Below, one piece after another: positions 1-11,372 of a stretch of DNA of 64,000 nt (position 1 is the stretch's first letter; each line of letters begins with the position of its first letter). Location of the stretch: NCBI GenBank assembly GCA_015179045.1, contig WHUZ01000091.1:124001-188000 (forward strand), given 5' to 3'. Under the pieces are notes generated by a model, which had not been told where the DNA came from, did not search any database, and saw only the letters and a program-made list of their open reading frames with translations. The DNA is from Kalaharituber pfeilii. Taxonomy: Eukaryota; Ascomycota; Pezizomycetes; Pezizales; Pezizaceae. Made by a program: the position numbers and the translations under genes.

Positions 1-346
1 GCTCGCTAAAATGCTCAGCCAGTGCAGGGTTTCATAAACTGTAAATACCTAATATGGTAATAAATTAGAGACTCGGAGCTCATTCCAACCTGCCAAAAAC
101 TTCTATAAATATCAGAAGTGGTTTAATTACATAGACCTATATCAAGTCTTTTACGTTTAATATCTCTCAAGGTCTCTAGAAGGTAAGTTGCACATTTTAA
201 GAGTGTATATGTCTGTCTATTCTTAGTCTCGTAACCAGGTCTATTCTCTCTATCCTCTTGAAATTCTTTTCTCTTTACTACTACCCAATATCAAGACTTC
301 GAGACTCATACTACGCTTCGAGACCCTGAATCCTCATACTACACTT

Positions 347-407
347 TTATCGCCATAGCCCATAGGGCGGCACACGATCAATGATATAAAAAAAAAAACA
401 AAAAAAA
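347..407 (+). mobile_element. Ultrashort retroposon, family 1 (LINE-tail hairpin)
   Basis: The 61-bp insertion consists of the hairpin CGCCATAGCCCATAGGGCGG, a short linker ending in TGATAT, and an A-rich tail. It is flanked by near-identical 12-bp target-site duplications, CATACTACACTT (335-346) and CATACTGCACTT (408-419), differing at one base. The stem pairs ATCG with CGAT. The tail plus duplication shows insertion by target-primed reverse transcription. It has no coding capacity. Confidence 0.85.
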
Positions 408-442
408 CATACTGCACTTCAAGATCCTTGTTCTTTATAGGC

Positions 443-508
443 CAGTGTTTCCAACGGGCCGGCCAGGCCAGGCGGCCTGATGGGCGGCCTGGCCGGTTGG
501 GAACACTG
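443..508. mobile_element. 66-bp palindromic hAT-like mini-element
   Basis: The sequence begins CAGTGTTTCCAAC and ends with the near inverse complement GTTGGGAACACTG. Between them lies an almost perfectly palindromic GGCC/CCTGG-rich core. CAGTG with TTCCAAC is typical of hAT terminal inverted repeats. TTATAGG occurs on both sides, but on the right it is displaced by four bases, so the 8-bp target duplication expected of hAT is not clean. It shares the GGCCTG composition with the large element at 50.3-51.2 kb. Confidence 0.55.
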
Positions 509-797
509 CAAGTTATAGGACATTACCAATCTATCAATATGACAACCGCTGTCTTATCTCAACAAATTCACCAATCAAACTAGCAGAAAAGACATCATTT
601 CTAGAGCTCCTCCAATATTGCAACCCCAAGTCCAGAAAATGTCAGCTCGTGCTATACATAGAGATATTCTGAAACTCTATAACAAAACTCGTGAAGGTGT
701 CATTCAACTTTTTAGACAGAAATAGTGAATTTAGCGGATAGCGGCGAGGAGGATGAAGCTGTAGAATAGTTTAGATTGGTTATCAATATCATGTAAT

Positions 798-905
798 CAA
801 GGCTCGCTGGCTCGAGGCAACCTTCTATTTGACGAGCTCGAGCTCGCTTACCCACGAGCTGGCTCAAGCTCACCCTCCAGCTCGGCTCGAGCTAGCTCGT
901 GCCAC
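798..905. repeat. GAGCTC-rich palindromic repeat
   Basis: A dense run of GAGCTCGAGCTCG-type motifs with roughly inverted ends (GGCTCGCTGGCTCGAG on the left, a diverged inverse on the right). It may be another small palindromic hAT-like element, but I cannot define its ends or a target duplication. Confidence 0.35.
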
Positions 906-1731
906 TCACTAACTGGTATCGCAACCTCTAGGAAACATAACGTCTCAGATCCTTTCTCTCATCTCTTCCACATACTCAACACTGTGCTAGGTTCAACCTC
1001 AATCATCCAACTATCCACACCACTCCCCTCCTTCTCCTCCCTCTCCTCCTTCTCATTACGCTGTACCTACCCGTTCAAGTCCACTTCCGTTGAAGTCTAC
1101 CACGTACACTCGAGTTTTCCTCGAGTGTAGGTTGGTAGATAATCCTTTCTGGAGTTTGAAGAAGTTAGAACTTAAATTGATGTAACGAAGGATTGCATTA
1201 ACATACCAAGGAGCACCTCCTACGTTATTTATTTCTATCCGCAACTTCTCATGCATGATAAATTAGCCTGCCAGTCCCAGTATTATAATACACTTGCAAG
1301 TAGAGGGTACCACTTCAAGCAAGTCAACATGCCCTCAAATCATCGGCTACTTGCGCAGCATAGACTTCAATCTTATTATTGAAAGCCTCTATCTCCTTTT
1401 CGTGTCGATCCAGCAATTTTTCCCCTTCCTTTCAAGCGGATCCAGAAATTTCCCTCGGTATTTGCTGCCCCCATCCTCAAGAAGGTTTAAAAATGTTGCA
1501 ATTTCTACCTTCTTTGCGTCTACACTATTGCTATATATGCGCATGCCGCCGGGCCTCATTGCGAAAAGAATAGTAGGGCAAGAATGTCTTCGAAGACTTT
1601 GATTGACTTGAGTGTTCAGTGCTTTGAACATCGCATCGTGGTCGGAAGCCTAATAGTCAGTAAGCCACGGTCACTGCTCAATTGCTGCGTGTAGCCGACC
1701 TTGTTGACTATGGCGCTATCTTTATCACTGC

Positions 1732-1791
1732 ATTTTTTTGTTTTTTTTGATAATCACGTATCCCCGCTTATCGCTACTCGCTATGGTAGGG
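1732..1791 (-). mobile_element. Ultrashort retroposon, family 2
   Basis: A 60-bp insertion read from the minus strand: a CCCTACCATAGCGAGTAGCG-type hairpin, a linker TACGTGAT and an A-tail, seen here as leading T runs. It is flanked by CTTTATCACTGC (1720-1731) and CTTTATTACTGC (1792-1803), a 12-bp duplication with one mismatch. Confidence 0.8.
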
Positions 1792-3487
1792 CTTTATTAC
1801 TGCTTTGCAAAGCTGAATCGTTTGGCAATATTAGGAGGTGAAGGATGAACTGTTTAGAAATAGACAATGGGATGTACAGGTTGGGCTTCGCATGACGCTG
1901 GTTACATAACCGGCTTACGTAATTCGGTCAAAATCCCTTGCAATTCTAAGCCAAGCTCACGTGCCAGTCTTGGCATTCCACTGGAAGGAAGGCTACTAGA
2001 ACCCACTCCATGGTTCTACACTTGACCAATATACTTCCAAACATAATTGACGCATTACTTCTTGCTGCCTTTGTTCATGGATGGTATCTTGTACAAGTTT
2101 CTCTGCGGCATAACAATCATCCGCAATTCCGGCTGCCCCCGTGCAACTGGAAGCCTATCACTCCAGAAAGGATGTGGTGTCCATATATATACGCAGCGTT
2201 TCTTGCACATGCGTTTGTCTACAGATCAACATATTTAGCAGAGAAAAAAAAAAGGAGAGAAATGATAAAACAAGGGGACAGGCATGTGCGAGAAGAGGGC
2301 TAGGGGAAAGGGCGTCTATATGCACCTTTCCCTCAATAAGTATTCCACGATTGAGTTAGCATTGAATTATCCTCGTGGTTCCGAGTATAACGCACTCCAC
2401 GTTACCAGCAATATGTGTTTGTAATATTTACCTTATCCCGTAAAGTCCGAACCCCGGCCTCCCTTTTCTAGCAACAAATCTATGTAGAGCTCAACCTGCG
2501 TTCTATACGCTTCGTACCTCCTTGGTATGAGTTAGCGTAATGGGTCGATTAAACATCTTTCCTCCCACGTTTTCTGCACACATATAAACACACAAAGCAC
2601 TGCAGTGCATTCTCACTCCGTCGATCCTGCACCCTGTGTGCACTGTTACATCTACCTACTCTTGTCCCCAACCTTCACCTCCTCTTTCCTCCTCTCCCTG
2701 CACCTATCCGTATATCGTTCCTGAAATATCTCCCACCGAGCTCGATCATCATCACATCGGCTCCCTTCGCCACCTGAGATTGTTCGTCCATCGAATCGCG
2801 TGGCCTTCGTGCTTTGTCACACCAGCATCCTCATATTATACGACTGTGGCACGAAACTTTAATATTCTATATGGGAGGCAGTGCAACCCGACTATTTTCT
2901 ATAATTTTGTGCATCGGCCATAGAATTGTCCATGCAAACGCAAGACACCGCCAATTTGCGGCATGCATGCAGGGGCGGGCGGTGTGGAGTTAGGTTAGGG
3001 CTTCTCATGTGGGCATTTTGTGCAGAGCAGAGAAGTTGAATCGAGAAGTATATCGAGTCCATGCATACTAGAACCTTGCGGGACTCAAACAAAACAAACC
3101 AACACTGCCACATGTGAAAAAACCCAAATCTATGTCCTAAGTCCACATGTGTAGATCCCATGAACTCTATGTAACTCCATACATACTCGGTCGGAAAGCT
3201 GCCACTGCCTCCGTGTTGGCTCTCGTCCACAGACTCCCTGTATGTTGTGGTTTGTTTTACATTCCCACTTGCATCTAGCTGCTGAGCTCACACCACCCCA
3301 ATTTTGCGCGCGGTCCAGAAACGGTACTAGTGTCTATATCGGCCGAGCAAACGAGCGCGGATTTTTGATGTTATGGCCAGATTTGGGGCGCGGCTTACGA
3401 CTCACATATGCATACACCGCATTGCATCGTGGGACGAAGACAGCATTGAAGGGTCGGAGGCAAACAACCAGGATTACCTAATCCCGA

Positions 3488-3535
3488 GCCCGTGCGAGTC
3501 TTGCACAAATTGCCCGTGCGAGTCTTGCACAAATT
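3488..3535 (+). repeat. 24-bp direct repeat, two copies
   Basis: A 24-bp unit containing CGTGCGAGTCTTGCAC is repeated in tandem with no spacer, about 260 bp upstream of the start codon at 3794. Each unit contains the imperfect palindrome GTGCGAGTCTTGCAC. It could be promoter-proximal, but no function is shown. Confidence 0.6.
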
Positions 3536-3793
3536 CATAACAACCCTCCATCCGCCATCCTCCATCATTATCATCTCGTCTCATCTCATCGGCAAAGAAG
3601 AAATCTTACTCTCACTTACTTCTATCGACATAAGACGAATACCTCCCATCTACAGACTTACTTTATCCTTACATCTACAGTTAACCCAACCTACATACAG
3701 ACACAGTCAACCCAACCGACGTACACACTCACAGAGTCACTCACTGACATACTCATTCACTCACACACACATCCACATACTTACTCACTCACA

Positions 3794-6130
3794 ATGCCAT
3801 CCTCCATCGTTAAGAAAACCACCACGGTCCCCAAGATGACTCTCACTGCGGCCTCTTTCCGTCCCCGCCGCACCAACGCTAAATATAACACCGCAGCAGC
3901 TCGCAATTCCACCCCTGCCGCTGCCGCCGGTCGAGCCTCCAAGCGTTCTCGCACGCCGGAGCAACAAGCAGTCGAAGATGATCTGCTCGACTGCATCGTC
4001 GTCTCCCAAGAAATTCGCCCAGTCACTCCCCTCGAGCAGCAGTACATCAATGGCGCGGCCACAGGGCTTCGCCCGGTTCAGTCCCCTGCCCTAGTCGCAC
4101 AGGGAGTCAGGCAAAGCGCCCCACCAGCCCAAGGGGCAAAGAGAAAATATAGTGCCCCTGAAGAGGTCCCTGCACGCAAGAAGAACTGCAGGTATAACCT
4201 ACGTTCTTTGGGCCCGGTGAAAGAGGAGGAGCAATCACCTGAACCTGTGGTTGAGACAAGGGCAGCAACGCCTGAGGCCGAGACAAGGCCAGTAACACCA
4301 GAGCTTTGGGTATGGCCAGCGATTTCAGAGTCGGAAGCTGAAATCGCGAATTGGGAGTCCTTTACCTACACCCCTCCATGGATGGAGGAGGGGGAGGAAC
4401 GAGCCGCGACGCCCGGGGTTGAGACAAGGGGCGTGACACCTGAGGTTGAGCCAACGCCCGCGATGCCAGAAATTTGGGTGTGGCCACCAACCTCAGATTC
4501 GGAAGCTGAGGCGGCTGAATACTCCGAAAGCCCTGCCGACACACCCCGCCCGAGTCAATCAGTGCCAGCAGCTCCTCACCAAGTGAGGATGAGCACTATG
4601 GCTCGGAAAACAGGTCGACTTCTCCGTATCTCGCTGAGCAGGATTACGACGCCAGCAGCTCCCCGCGCCTCAGTGCAGGAGTCCATTGACACTGAGAGCA
4701 GCGTCAAGGCGAACGTCGACCAGGAGGATTATGACGCCAGCTCTTCCGAGCTGGCGGTGGTGGAATCAACAGACAGCGTAGCAGCGTCGACGTTGTCTGG
4801 GAGCACCGGGTCAGTCGCAAGCGGAAGATGGTAAGTTCTAGTCCCCTATTTCCATACATTGTTATCTCCCCCCCCCATATATACATCCAATCGCTAACAA
4901 CCTCGCAGGCTGCCCGCGCCCCTGCACCCTCCAAGCGTCTCTGCACCTCCGCGCGCCCTTCGTTCGTCATCCGCAGAGACCTGGACTCCCCTGCGCCCGC
5001 GGACACTCCATCCGCACCACATCAAACGCCTACCCTCACCCCGCTCCAATACGAGTACCCCTCGGCTGGAGCCCCACCGCCTCTCTCGCAGGGCACGAAA
5101 ACTCGCCCTCCTTCCTCACAGAGCACGCCCACGACACTCTGAACCTGTCTGCGACGCCGTCTCGCATTCCCGACATCGACGCCACTGACGGTGTCATGAC
5201 ATTTCATCTCGTGGACACCAGGGGGTGGGAGGTCCTAACCTCGGCCACGCGCCTGACCAGAGAGAAACGATGGGAACTCCTCATGGCAAAGTGGGCCATT
5301 GAGGAGAAGGACAGGTTGTGGGATGCGTTGGAGAAGGACGACAGGGAGGTGCTGGAGGGGAAAGCGGAGGGGAGATGGAGGGAGCTCTACCCCGAGGAGA
5401 AGCATAGGTTCTGGCTGGAGAGGGTGATGGGGGTGTCGTGGTCCGAAAGGCCAGAGCCCGGATCTGATTCTGATCCCGATTCAGGCTCCGACAAAGAAAA
5501 CATGGCCCCTCCGGCCACAGGCGGCTCCGACAAGGAGAACATCGCCCCTCCGGCCACAGGCGGCTCCGACAAGGAGAACATCGCCCCTCCGCGCACAGTC
5601 GAAGCCACCCCCCCACTCTCCACTGGACCGCGCATCCCCTTCGCGCCCTACGAAGTCTCTCCGGATGAGGACCACCTCTCCTCCCCCAACCAGACCCCCT
5701 CCCCTCGCCCCGGGCGTCTTGCGCCCGTATACTGCCGTGCCGCATACCGCGTTCCGTATTTCGACGCGGAGAACCGCTGCGGAATGCCCCCGGAGTGGGA
5801 TACCGGGTACATCCTGTCCGGCAGCGACGACAGTCCTGGGGAGATGTATGTCGGACTGGGGCGAGAGGCACCAACGGACGAGGAGGAGTACGAGTCCCGG
5901 GAGGAGATGGAAGAGCTGCCCCATGTGAGCTGGAGACAGAGGAGGATGGCGGAAAGGCAGCTCTATCCGCGGGCTCCGGGGGGTTCAGGAGGAACCATTT
6001 CGAGAGGTTGGGGCCGAGGGGGTGGTGGAGGGTCTGAGAGCCCAGCAATGTTATTATTGACACCGACATGCTGGATTTTAGTCCTCCGCGGCGCAGCCTG
6101 GACATCTCTTATATCTCACTGCCGCCATGA
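3794..6130 (+). pseudogene. Acidic, repeat-rich lineage-specific gene, frame-broken
   Basis: Exon 1 (3794-4830) encodes about 345 residues: a basic Ala/Arg/Lys N-terminus (KRSRTPEQ near residue 53), then acidic Pro/Glu/Thr-rich sequence with two copies of a unit ending WVWP..S(E/D)SEAE. A textbook intron follows (GTAAGT at 4831, CAG at 4906-4908). After it the spliced frame stops by about 5185. Good coding continues in another frame: 5196 onward has a Trp/Glu-rich segment (WELLMAKWAIEEKDRLWDAL) and three 13-residue GSDKEN repeats. Near 5980, at a G6 run, the coding frame appears to shift again (FRRNHFERLG), meets a TGA, then reads IIDTDMLDFSPP to a stop at 6128-6130. Exon 1 and its intron look genuine. 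The downstream breaks suggest a decaying gene or unresolved homopolymer errors. I do not recognise the family. Composition resembles the genes at 55-60 kb, and a nuclear role is only a guess from the basic N-terminus. Confidence 0.5.
5484..5600 (+). repeat. 39-bp coding minisatellite (GSDKEN repeat) x3
   Basis: Three in-frame 39-bp units start at about 5484, 5523 and 5562. Each encodes GSDKEN(M/I)APP followed by ATG or RTV. The first two differ by only a few bases, so the array is young and likely varies in copy number. Confidence 0.85.
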
Positions 6131-6492
6131 ACAGTGAGATAACCTCGACATTCGCCTGCTGCATCATCGACAATCCTCTCTCCATTGGCTTCACCAGAGT
6201 GACCCTGATTCAAAGTAAGCACCTTTTCCAGGCTGGTTGAATTTGTCTCCGTTTGCATAAAATTTATGTTGACTTACCTGCAACAGCAATATAGAGCTAA
6301 GCATCTATCCAACGGTCACCACACACATACTATATCGCGGTATGCCAGCTGACTCGGAGTCACAAGAAATTCGATGGGCACTCGTGGTTGAGATGGGATA
6401 AGGGCGTGTTTGGAGGGAGGGGAGATGGTGGGCCTTGAGAGAAATGGCGATGAAGGGTTTAGAGACCCTCTGAGAGAGCGAATATTCGAATG

Positions 6493-6751
6493 AAGAAAAA
6501 AAAAAATAAGAAAAAAAAAAAAAGAAAAAAATAAGAAAAGAAAAAAGAAAAAAAAAAAAAAAAAAGGAAAAATAAAAAAAAAATAAAAAAAATAAAAAAT
6601 AAAAAAGGAAACAGAGACTCCCCTTTAAACGAAAAAGATAAATTTTAAAAATTTACACTTGATAAAAAATTAAAAAAACTTAAGAAAGAAAAATTTGTAA
6701 AAAAAAAAAAAAAAAAAAATTATAACAATTACAACAATTTAAAAATAAATC

Positions 6752-6796
<45 letters not shown>

Positions 6797-7040
6797 AAAA
6801 AGCGCGGGTAAAAAAGCACCCGGCAAAATTAAAAATTTACAAGTTAAAAACAAGATTAAAAAAAAAAAAGTCGACAAAGCAAAAGAAAAAGAAAGATTAT
6901 AAAGATAAAAAGAAAAGTGAAAACACTAGTTGAAAAATTTTTTTTAAAAAAAAAAATTAAAATTAAAAATAAAGTACAATAATAAAATTACAAATATTAT
7001 AAAATATTACAAAAAAAAAAAAAAAAAAAAAATCAAACCC
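6493..7040 (+). repeat. A-rich low-complexity block
   Basis: About 550 bp of nearly pure adenine with scattered G and T, including uninterrupted A runs above 25 bases. It begins about 360 bp after the acidic gene at 3.8-6.1 kb and ends sharply at GC-rich sequence. No target duplication or LINE hairpin is visible at its left edge, so it is not simply one of the retroposon tails. Confidence 0.85.
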
Positions 7041-7502
7041 TCGACATCGCCTCGAAATCAGCACACCGCACCACAAACTACTGCAGCCACCTCACGGCAC
7101 GGATACCTCCCCGCTTTCAAGTACTCTCCAGGAAGGGCCCTCCTGGAGCGGACTTTTGAATGCGGGGTTGGAAGTTTCCAGGAGCTCGTGAGGGGGTGAG
7201 GGTTGTCGCCCCGGGGGGAATAAGTTTGTCGGGTTTTGTGTGCGGAGGAAAAGAGGAGGTGGATGAAGGGAATTTGTTCGGGTTGGAGCTTGGTTGGTTC
7301 GTGCTGAGGAGAGGGTGGAGGAAGGTGGATGATGAGCTGGAAAGGTGGTTTTAATTCGCATCGGCAGGGTTGGGGACCTGGATGGAAGGGAGTTGATAGT
7401 GTTTCAAGGGAAAATAGAAGTTGTCGGAGCTGTGGGGGGGTGCGCAGGGAAGGTGGAGGTGGTGAAGGGACTGGAAAGGGGGTGTATACTTGGTGCTGGT
7501 AG

Positions 7503-7741
7503 GGTTGGGAACATGGACGGAAGGGACTTGGACGGAAGGGATTTGGACGACTGTTTCCGGCGAGGGTTAGAAAGGTTCGGGGCGGCCAGGAGGAGGGGGA
7601 CGGCAAAGTTACCGGTGGAACGAGGTATAGAATACGGGGAGTGGATGGGGTGGGGGGACGAGATGATACTCTCGGAGCAGCCTGGGGACAGAACCAGCAA
7701 ACAACGCTGGAGACACAGGGGGACCCGGAGATGGAACTGTA
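7503..7741 (+). CDS. Possible short hypothetical coding segment
   Basis: The plus strand has an open frame of G-rich codons reading through GTRYRIRGVDGV and WGQNQQTTLETQ to EMEL and a stop at 7739-7741. A good intron-like sequence overlaps the end: GTAAGT at 7739, GCTAAC branch-like site, CAG at 7795-7797. Splicing in a neighbouring frame would instead give an exon ending IVQQMKLYY with a stop near 7844. I cannot place a start codon. The opposite strand also has a long open frame, as is common in such biased sequence. This may be a gene fragment or chance. Confidence 0.25.
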
Positions 7742-8019
7742 AGTACCTACCCACCTTGTTGCTGTTCATAACTGGAATAGATGCTAACGATGTGCAGTTA
7801 AAGAAGCTATCGATATCGTACAGCAAATGAAACTTTACTACTAGCAATAGGGTCGAATGGTTGTTTCTCCTCCACATCAGGATCTGCATCGACTATTCTT
7901 CCCCCAATCTGCTGTTGCCAACCGTTTACCGTTCCATTAATGGCATCTGTTTCTCACCCCCGAGATGCCTCCGAATGTACCATTACTATCCCCGCTGAGT
8001 CCCATGGATGTAACAAACG

Positions 8020-9910
8020 CTAGCACTCGGTATGACAGCCCCAACTACCGTCCTCCATGGCTAGTGTCGGCCTATTTCGTATCCCAACTTTCGGTCCCTG
8101 AGTCGTTCTTCTTTCGATGTCACAGCCGCTTGTCATAACATTGGGGTTATCGTTTGTTGAATCTGCAGATAGTTCAGCTCCTGGGTCTTGTCTTTCCTCA
8201 GGAGCAGGAAGCTCTGCACGCCTTGCGATGTTGCACTCATCTGAAGAGTTTCCGCTACATGAATTTCGGGGCGGTAATGAAGTCTGGGAAGTAGCTCCCA
8301 CGGCTGGGTTCTCGGAGTTTTCTTGACTGGTGAGATCATTCTGCGCCACTTCTTCGGACGGATTGGCTGACCCAGGAGATTGTGGTGTTACAGAACTCAG
8401 TGCAGTGCCACGGGGGTCGTGAGAGAGACCGTCATCACCACCGCCGTTAGTACTCTCGCGCGTTATCGCAGATGCTTTGAGAAATTCTGGTATCAGCATG
8501 CCTTATACATATGATGTGACGCGGTTTGGAAAGCAATACCTCCAGAGAATGTACCCAATATCTTGAAGCAAACCTCGGTAATTAGTGGAAGCCACGTGAG
8601 TATTGCTGCTATTTGACCCACTCCCCATTCGCTTTGAATATCGGCTGAAGTACCATACTCCCTTAAAAGGTAACGAGACCTATTGATTGTGATCGTGGAC
8701 TGAATGCATAGAAACGGTAGATAAAACCACAATGGAAAGAATGAAATCCGCATTGTCAAATTGTGGTAGCGTGCAGTCGACTCATTTCTCCTAGCTGTAT
8801 GACTTGATTCTTCCCTCTCCTTTGAATGTGTTAATGGCAACAAGCGCAACATAACTCGATAGATTAGTATGACAATGCCGTCACCTAGGAGCAAAAATAT
8901 GAACAAACCCATACCAACAACCGTATTCCAAGTGCAAGGATCGGGAGTCAGTGAAGTCAACCCATACAGAGATAAATATAACACAACAGAAGTTATAGAA
9001 CCTGAAACAGATAGTATACTTATGCTGTAGTTGTAGAACTTTTCAATTCGCTGTCCATAATTTTGCGATAGGGAGTATTTCTTCAACAACAAAGATCCTC
9101 CATCTCTCAACATGCACCCAAAAAGAGCAGAAGTATGTAGAACGGTTTTGCAAGGAAAAGAACTGAGTAAAATAATACCGAAGAGTTCACTATTAATTGT
9201 AAACTGCGACGAGTAACAATTATCAATTATCCTCTCTAAGAAGTAAACTTGTTCTGCTGAAATCATCCCTCCGGCGTAAAGCATAACATACTCAATAATG
9301 ACAACTAGCAAAAGGTAGAATAGGTATAAGGGGAATTTTCTCCAATCTGTGTACATCCTGCCACCTAGGACCAGAGCAAGAAGATTGAATGTTAGTAGAT
9401 CGGCCTGGAGCGGAATTAACAAGCGTAACGTTGCATGTTCATAGAATGAGGCTGGTTGTAAAGTCCTAGCAAATGAGGACATTACCACTGTGAGGATAAT
9501 ATATGCATTTGTCTCGACAAATAGGCGGTGAATATCAATAAACAATTGCCACCGTGTCGATTCTTGGGCTTTTGGAATTCCAGCACCAAAATATGAAATG
9601 AGTGTGAATAATGAGGTTAAAGCGAGCTGGATACAATAGGTAACAAAGAGCTGTGAAGCCGAACGGTAATAGGAATTAGTATTAAAGACGAATACCCACG
9701 GAATTGTAGAGAAGAATAGAATCAACCTACTCCAATGCCAAGCAGGTCTGGATTTCCATTTCCAATCGCAATGTCACAAATTTGGGGGCATTGTTGAAAG
9801 ATTGCCGTTAAATTTGTACTATTGTTTGGCTCTAACAAGAACTCGAGGCTGTGGAAATCTGAACCTGGCGGGAAATGGTAGGGGCAATTTGAACTGTTTG
9901 ATGGCTCCAT
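8020..9910 (-). CDS. Multi-pass membrane protein of unknown function, paralog 1
   Basis: Three exons join in frame: 9910-9731, 9650-8555 and 8486-8020. Intron 1 is 80 bp (GTAGGT donor, TACTAAT branch site, CACAG acceptor) and intron 2 is 68 bp (GTACAT donor, CTGAT branch, CCAG acceptor). The product is 580 residues. The N-terminal 60 residues carry N-glycosylation-type Asn-Ser/Thr sites and Cys residues, ending in the motif NPDLLGIG, and probably face outside. About eight hydrophobic segments follow. The last about 155 residues are polar, Ser/Glu-rich and lack hydrophobic stretches, likely a cytosolic disordered tail. The G-I-G motif followed by a TM segment containing Y-x-Q is shared with the copies at 16.4 and 26.3 kb and, from general knowledge, with many uncharacterised fungal membrane proteins. 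Function unknown; a receptor- or sensor-like role is speculation. Confidence 0.8.
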
Positions 9911-10049
9911 GGACAGAGAGCTCAGATAGACAAGGTCCGCGTTATTATGCGCTAATCTTCGACTCGGTACGTGACGGTTAAAAGCCTGTGACTGTACTTT
10001 GCCGACGGAAGGGGCAGTAATATTGTGGAATCATACACGCTTAAATATT

Positions 10050-10670
10050 GCATAGTGGAATGCCTGACTATAGTGTGCATTAGGAATATACTATGATTGG
10101 GAAATAGCAACCCAGATGTTTTAATCCGTATGCGTGATTATCGCCACTTCATGCAGCGTGCGGCAGATTACGATACGCTACATTTGACCATTCGTTTTTG
10201 CAACATGACTTAACTCATTGTGACCGGCTCTATCCTATATTTTTGGTCCCACTTTTCTTTTTTATTTTCATTACCTGTGTGCAGCCTTTCTGAACTTTTA
10301 TGTAGGACATTGTGGATTACCTCCTGCAACATTTCGGTTATATATTCATTTTTTTTTTTTTCCAATAATACTTCTTTCCATTAATGACTTTAGTCTCCTC
10401 ACTATTTCTTTTGCCAACTGTTTCCTTCTGTAATACAGTAGTCAATATGGAGCCACGAGAACCCAATAGTTTCCATAGCTGCTATATTGTTATTCATACA
10501 AGGCAGGTGTTCTGCAGCGCTAACATCGCACCATGGGAAGAGGGGGGATCGCCAAGCTTTGCTCGTGTCCAGCAACCGATACACCATGAGATACGATTGG
10601 CTAATGATCCGGCACATATTGCTAGTGTAAGGGATGGGAAGCATATAGCAGGCTGTTGACTTAACGTACC
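10050..10670. repeat. Dispersed repeat R1, copy a
   Basis: About 600 bp just upstream of membrane-protein paralog 1. It matches the stretches at 21541-21895 and 28143-28670 across several landmarks, for example GCAACCCAGATG, GCAGATTACGATA, TTTGCAACATGACTTAA, CCATTTCCTTCTG-like and CGCCAAGCTTTGCTCG. A short fragment of its left end is at 12868-12935. No long ORF is conserved between copies, so it is probably non-coding or long dead. Confidence 0.7.
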
Positions 10671-11270
10671 GATCTCGGGTGGTAGGTAGTAGCCAAGTAG
10701 CCACTTCGACAGTAGAGAAAGAGTGAGTATATGAAGGAATGACTGTATTGACTGTATTGGGCTAAAGTACATATCTATTTCTTGCATGAGTTGCATGTTG
10801 AGGAGCCATCTGCAGGTGGCTTAATTCTTTCTTATCTTCGTTTCACATGTCGTTTACATGGATGGTTGCTATGTTTATCTCGTATATTAATTCTTTCATT
10901 TATTTTTCGGAATTACTTCGGATATCACATTCAGCTGGGATTTGTTTCGAACTCGCATACAGCTTGTTTTACTTCGTCTTTTCTTTACGAAACTGTACAA
11001 GTTTGTTGCCTATATCTACGGCTACCATTTGGGTATAGTCGTCTCGCTTTCTGTGTATATAGTCTGCGGAAACCCGCACCCACTTAATACCATAGAGTCG
11101 CTCAACTCCTCTCCTCGTTACCTTCCTCCGTGCCTCCACTCCATTGCTGCCTCCGTTTGCACCATTATCTTTCTCTATAGCGCTTGCCCCGCTATCCTTA
11201 TTCTTCCGCTACGCATCGTGTTACCCTCTCGTGGGTTACGTTGTTAGAGATCGGCTATCAGTCAGTGATT

Positions 11271-11329
11271 TTTTTTTTTTTTTTTTTTTAATATCATTAC
11301 TCGCTTGCCGCCCTATGGGCTATGGCGAG
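11271..11329 (-). mobile_element. Ultrashort retroposon, family 1
   Basis: A 59-bp insertion: a T run (A-tail of the minus-strand copy), ATATCATTACTCGC, then the hairpin ending GGGCTATGGCGAG. It is flanked by perfect 11-bp duplications AGTCAGTGATT at 11260-11270 and 11330-11340. The perfect duplication and long clean tail suggest a recent insertion. Confidence 0.92.
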
Positions 11330-11372
11330 AGTCAGTGATTGTTTTTGGGTAACTTGACTTAGCTTCACAGTA

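Larger units (their letters stand above)
1..3480. other. Gene-free left flank
   Basis: I see no convincing gene in this stretch. Open frames are short, overlap on both strands and show no family motif or intron pattern. It contains two ultrashort retroposons, a 66-bp palindromic hAT-like element and a GAGCTC-rich palindromic patch, each listed separately. The last kilobase is pyrimidine-rich and leads toward the 5' leader of the gene that starts at 3794. Confidence 0.6.

Noticed and set aside
5281..6105. 274-residue minus-strand frame opposite the acidic gene
   Set aside because: It is a shadow of GC-rich coding sequence: Pro/Arg-rich, with no introns or motifs. The plus strand has the splice site and in-frame repeats.
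7739..7797. Definite intron at 7.74 kb
   Set aside because: Splice signals are good, but the best coding frame already stops at the donor, so the intron cannot be assigned with confidence.
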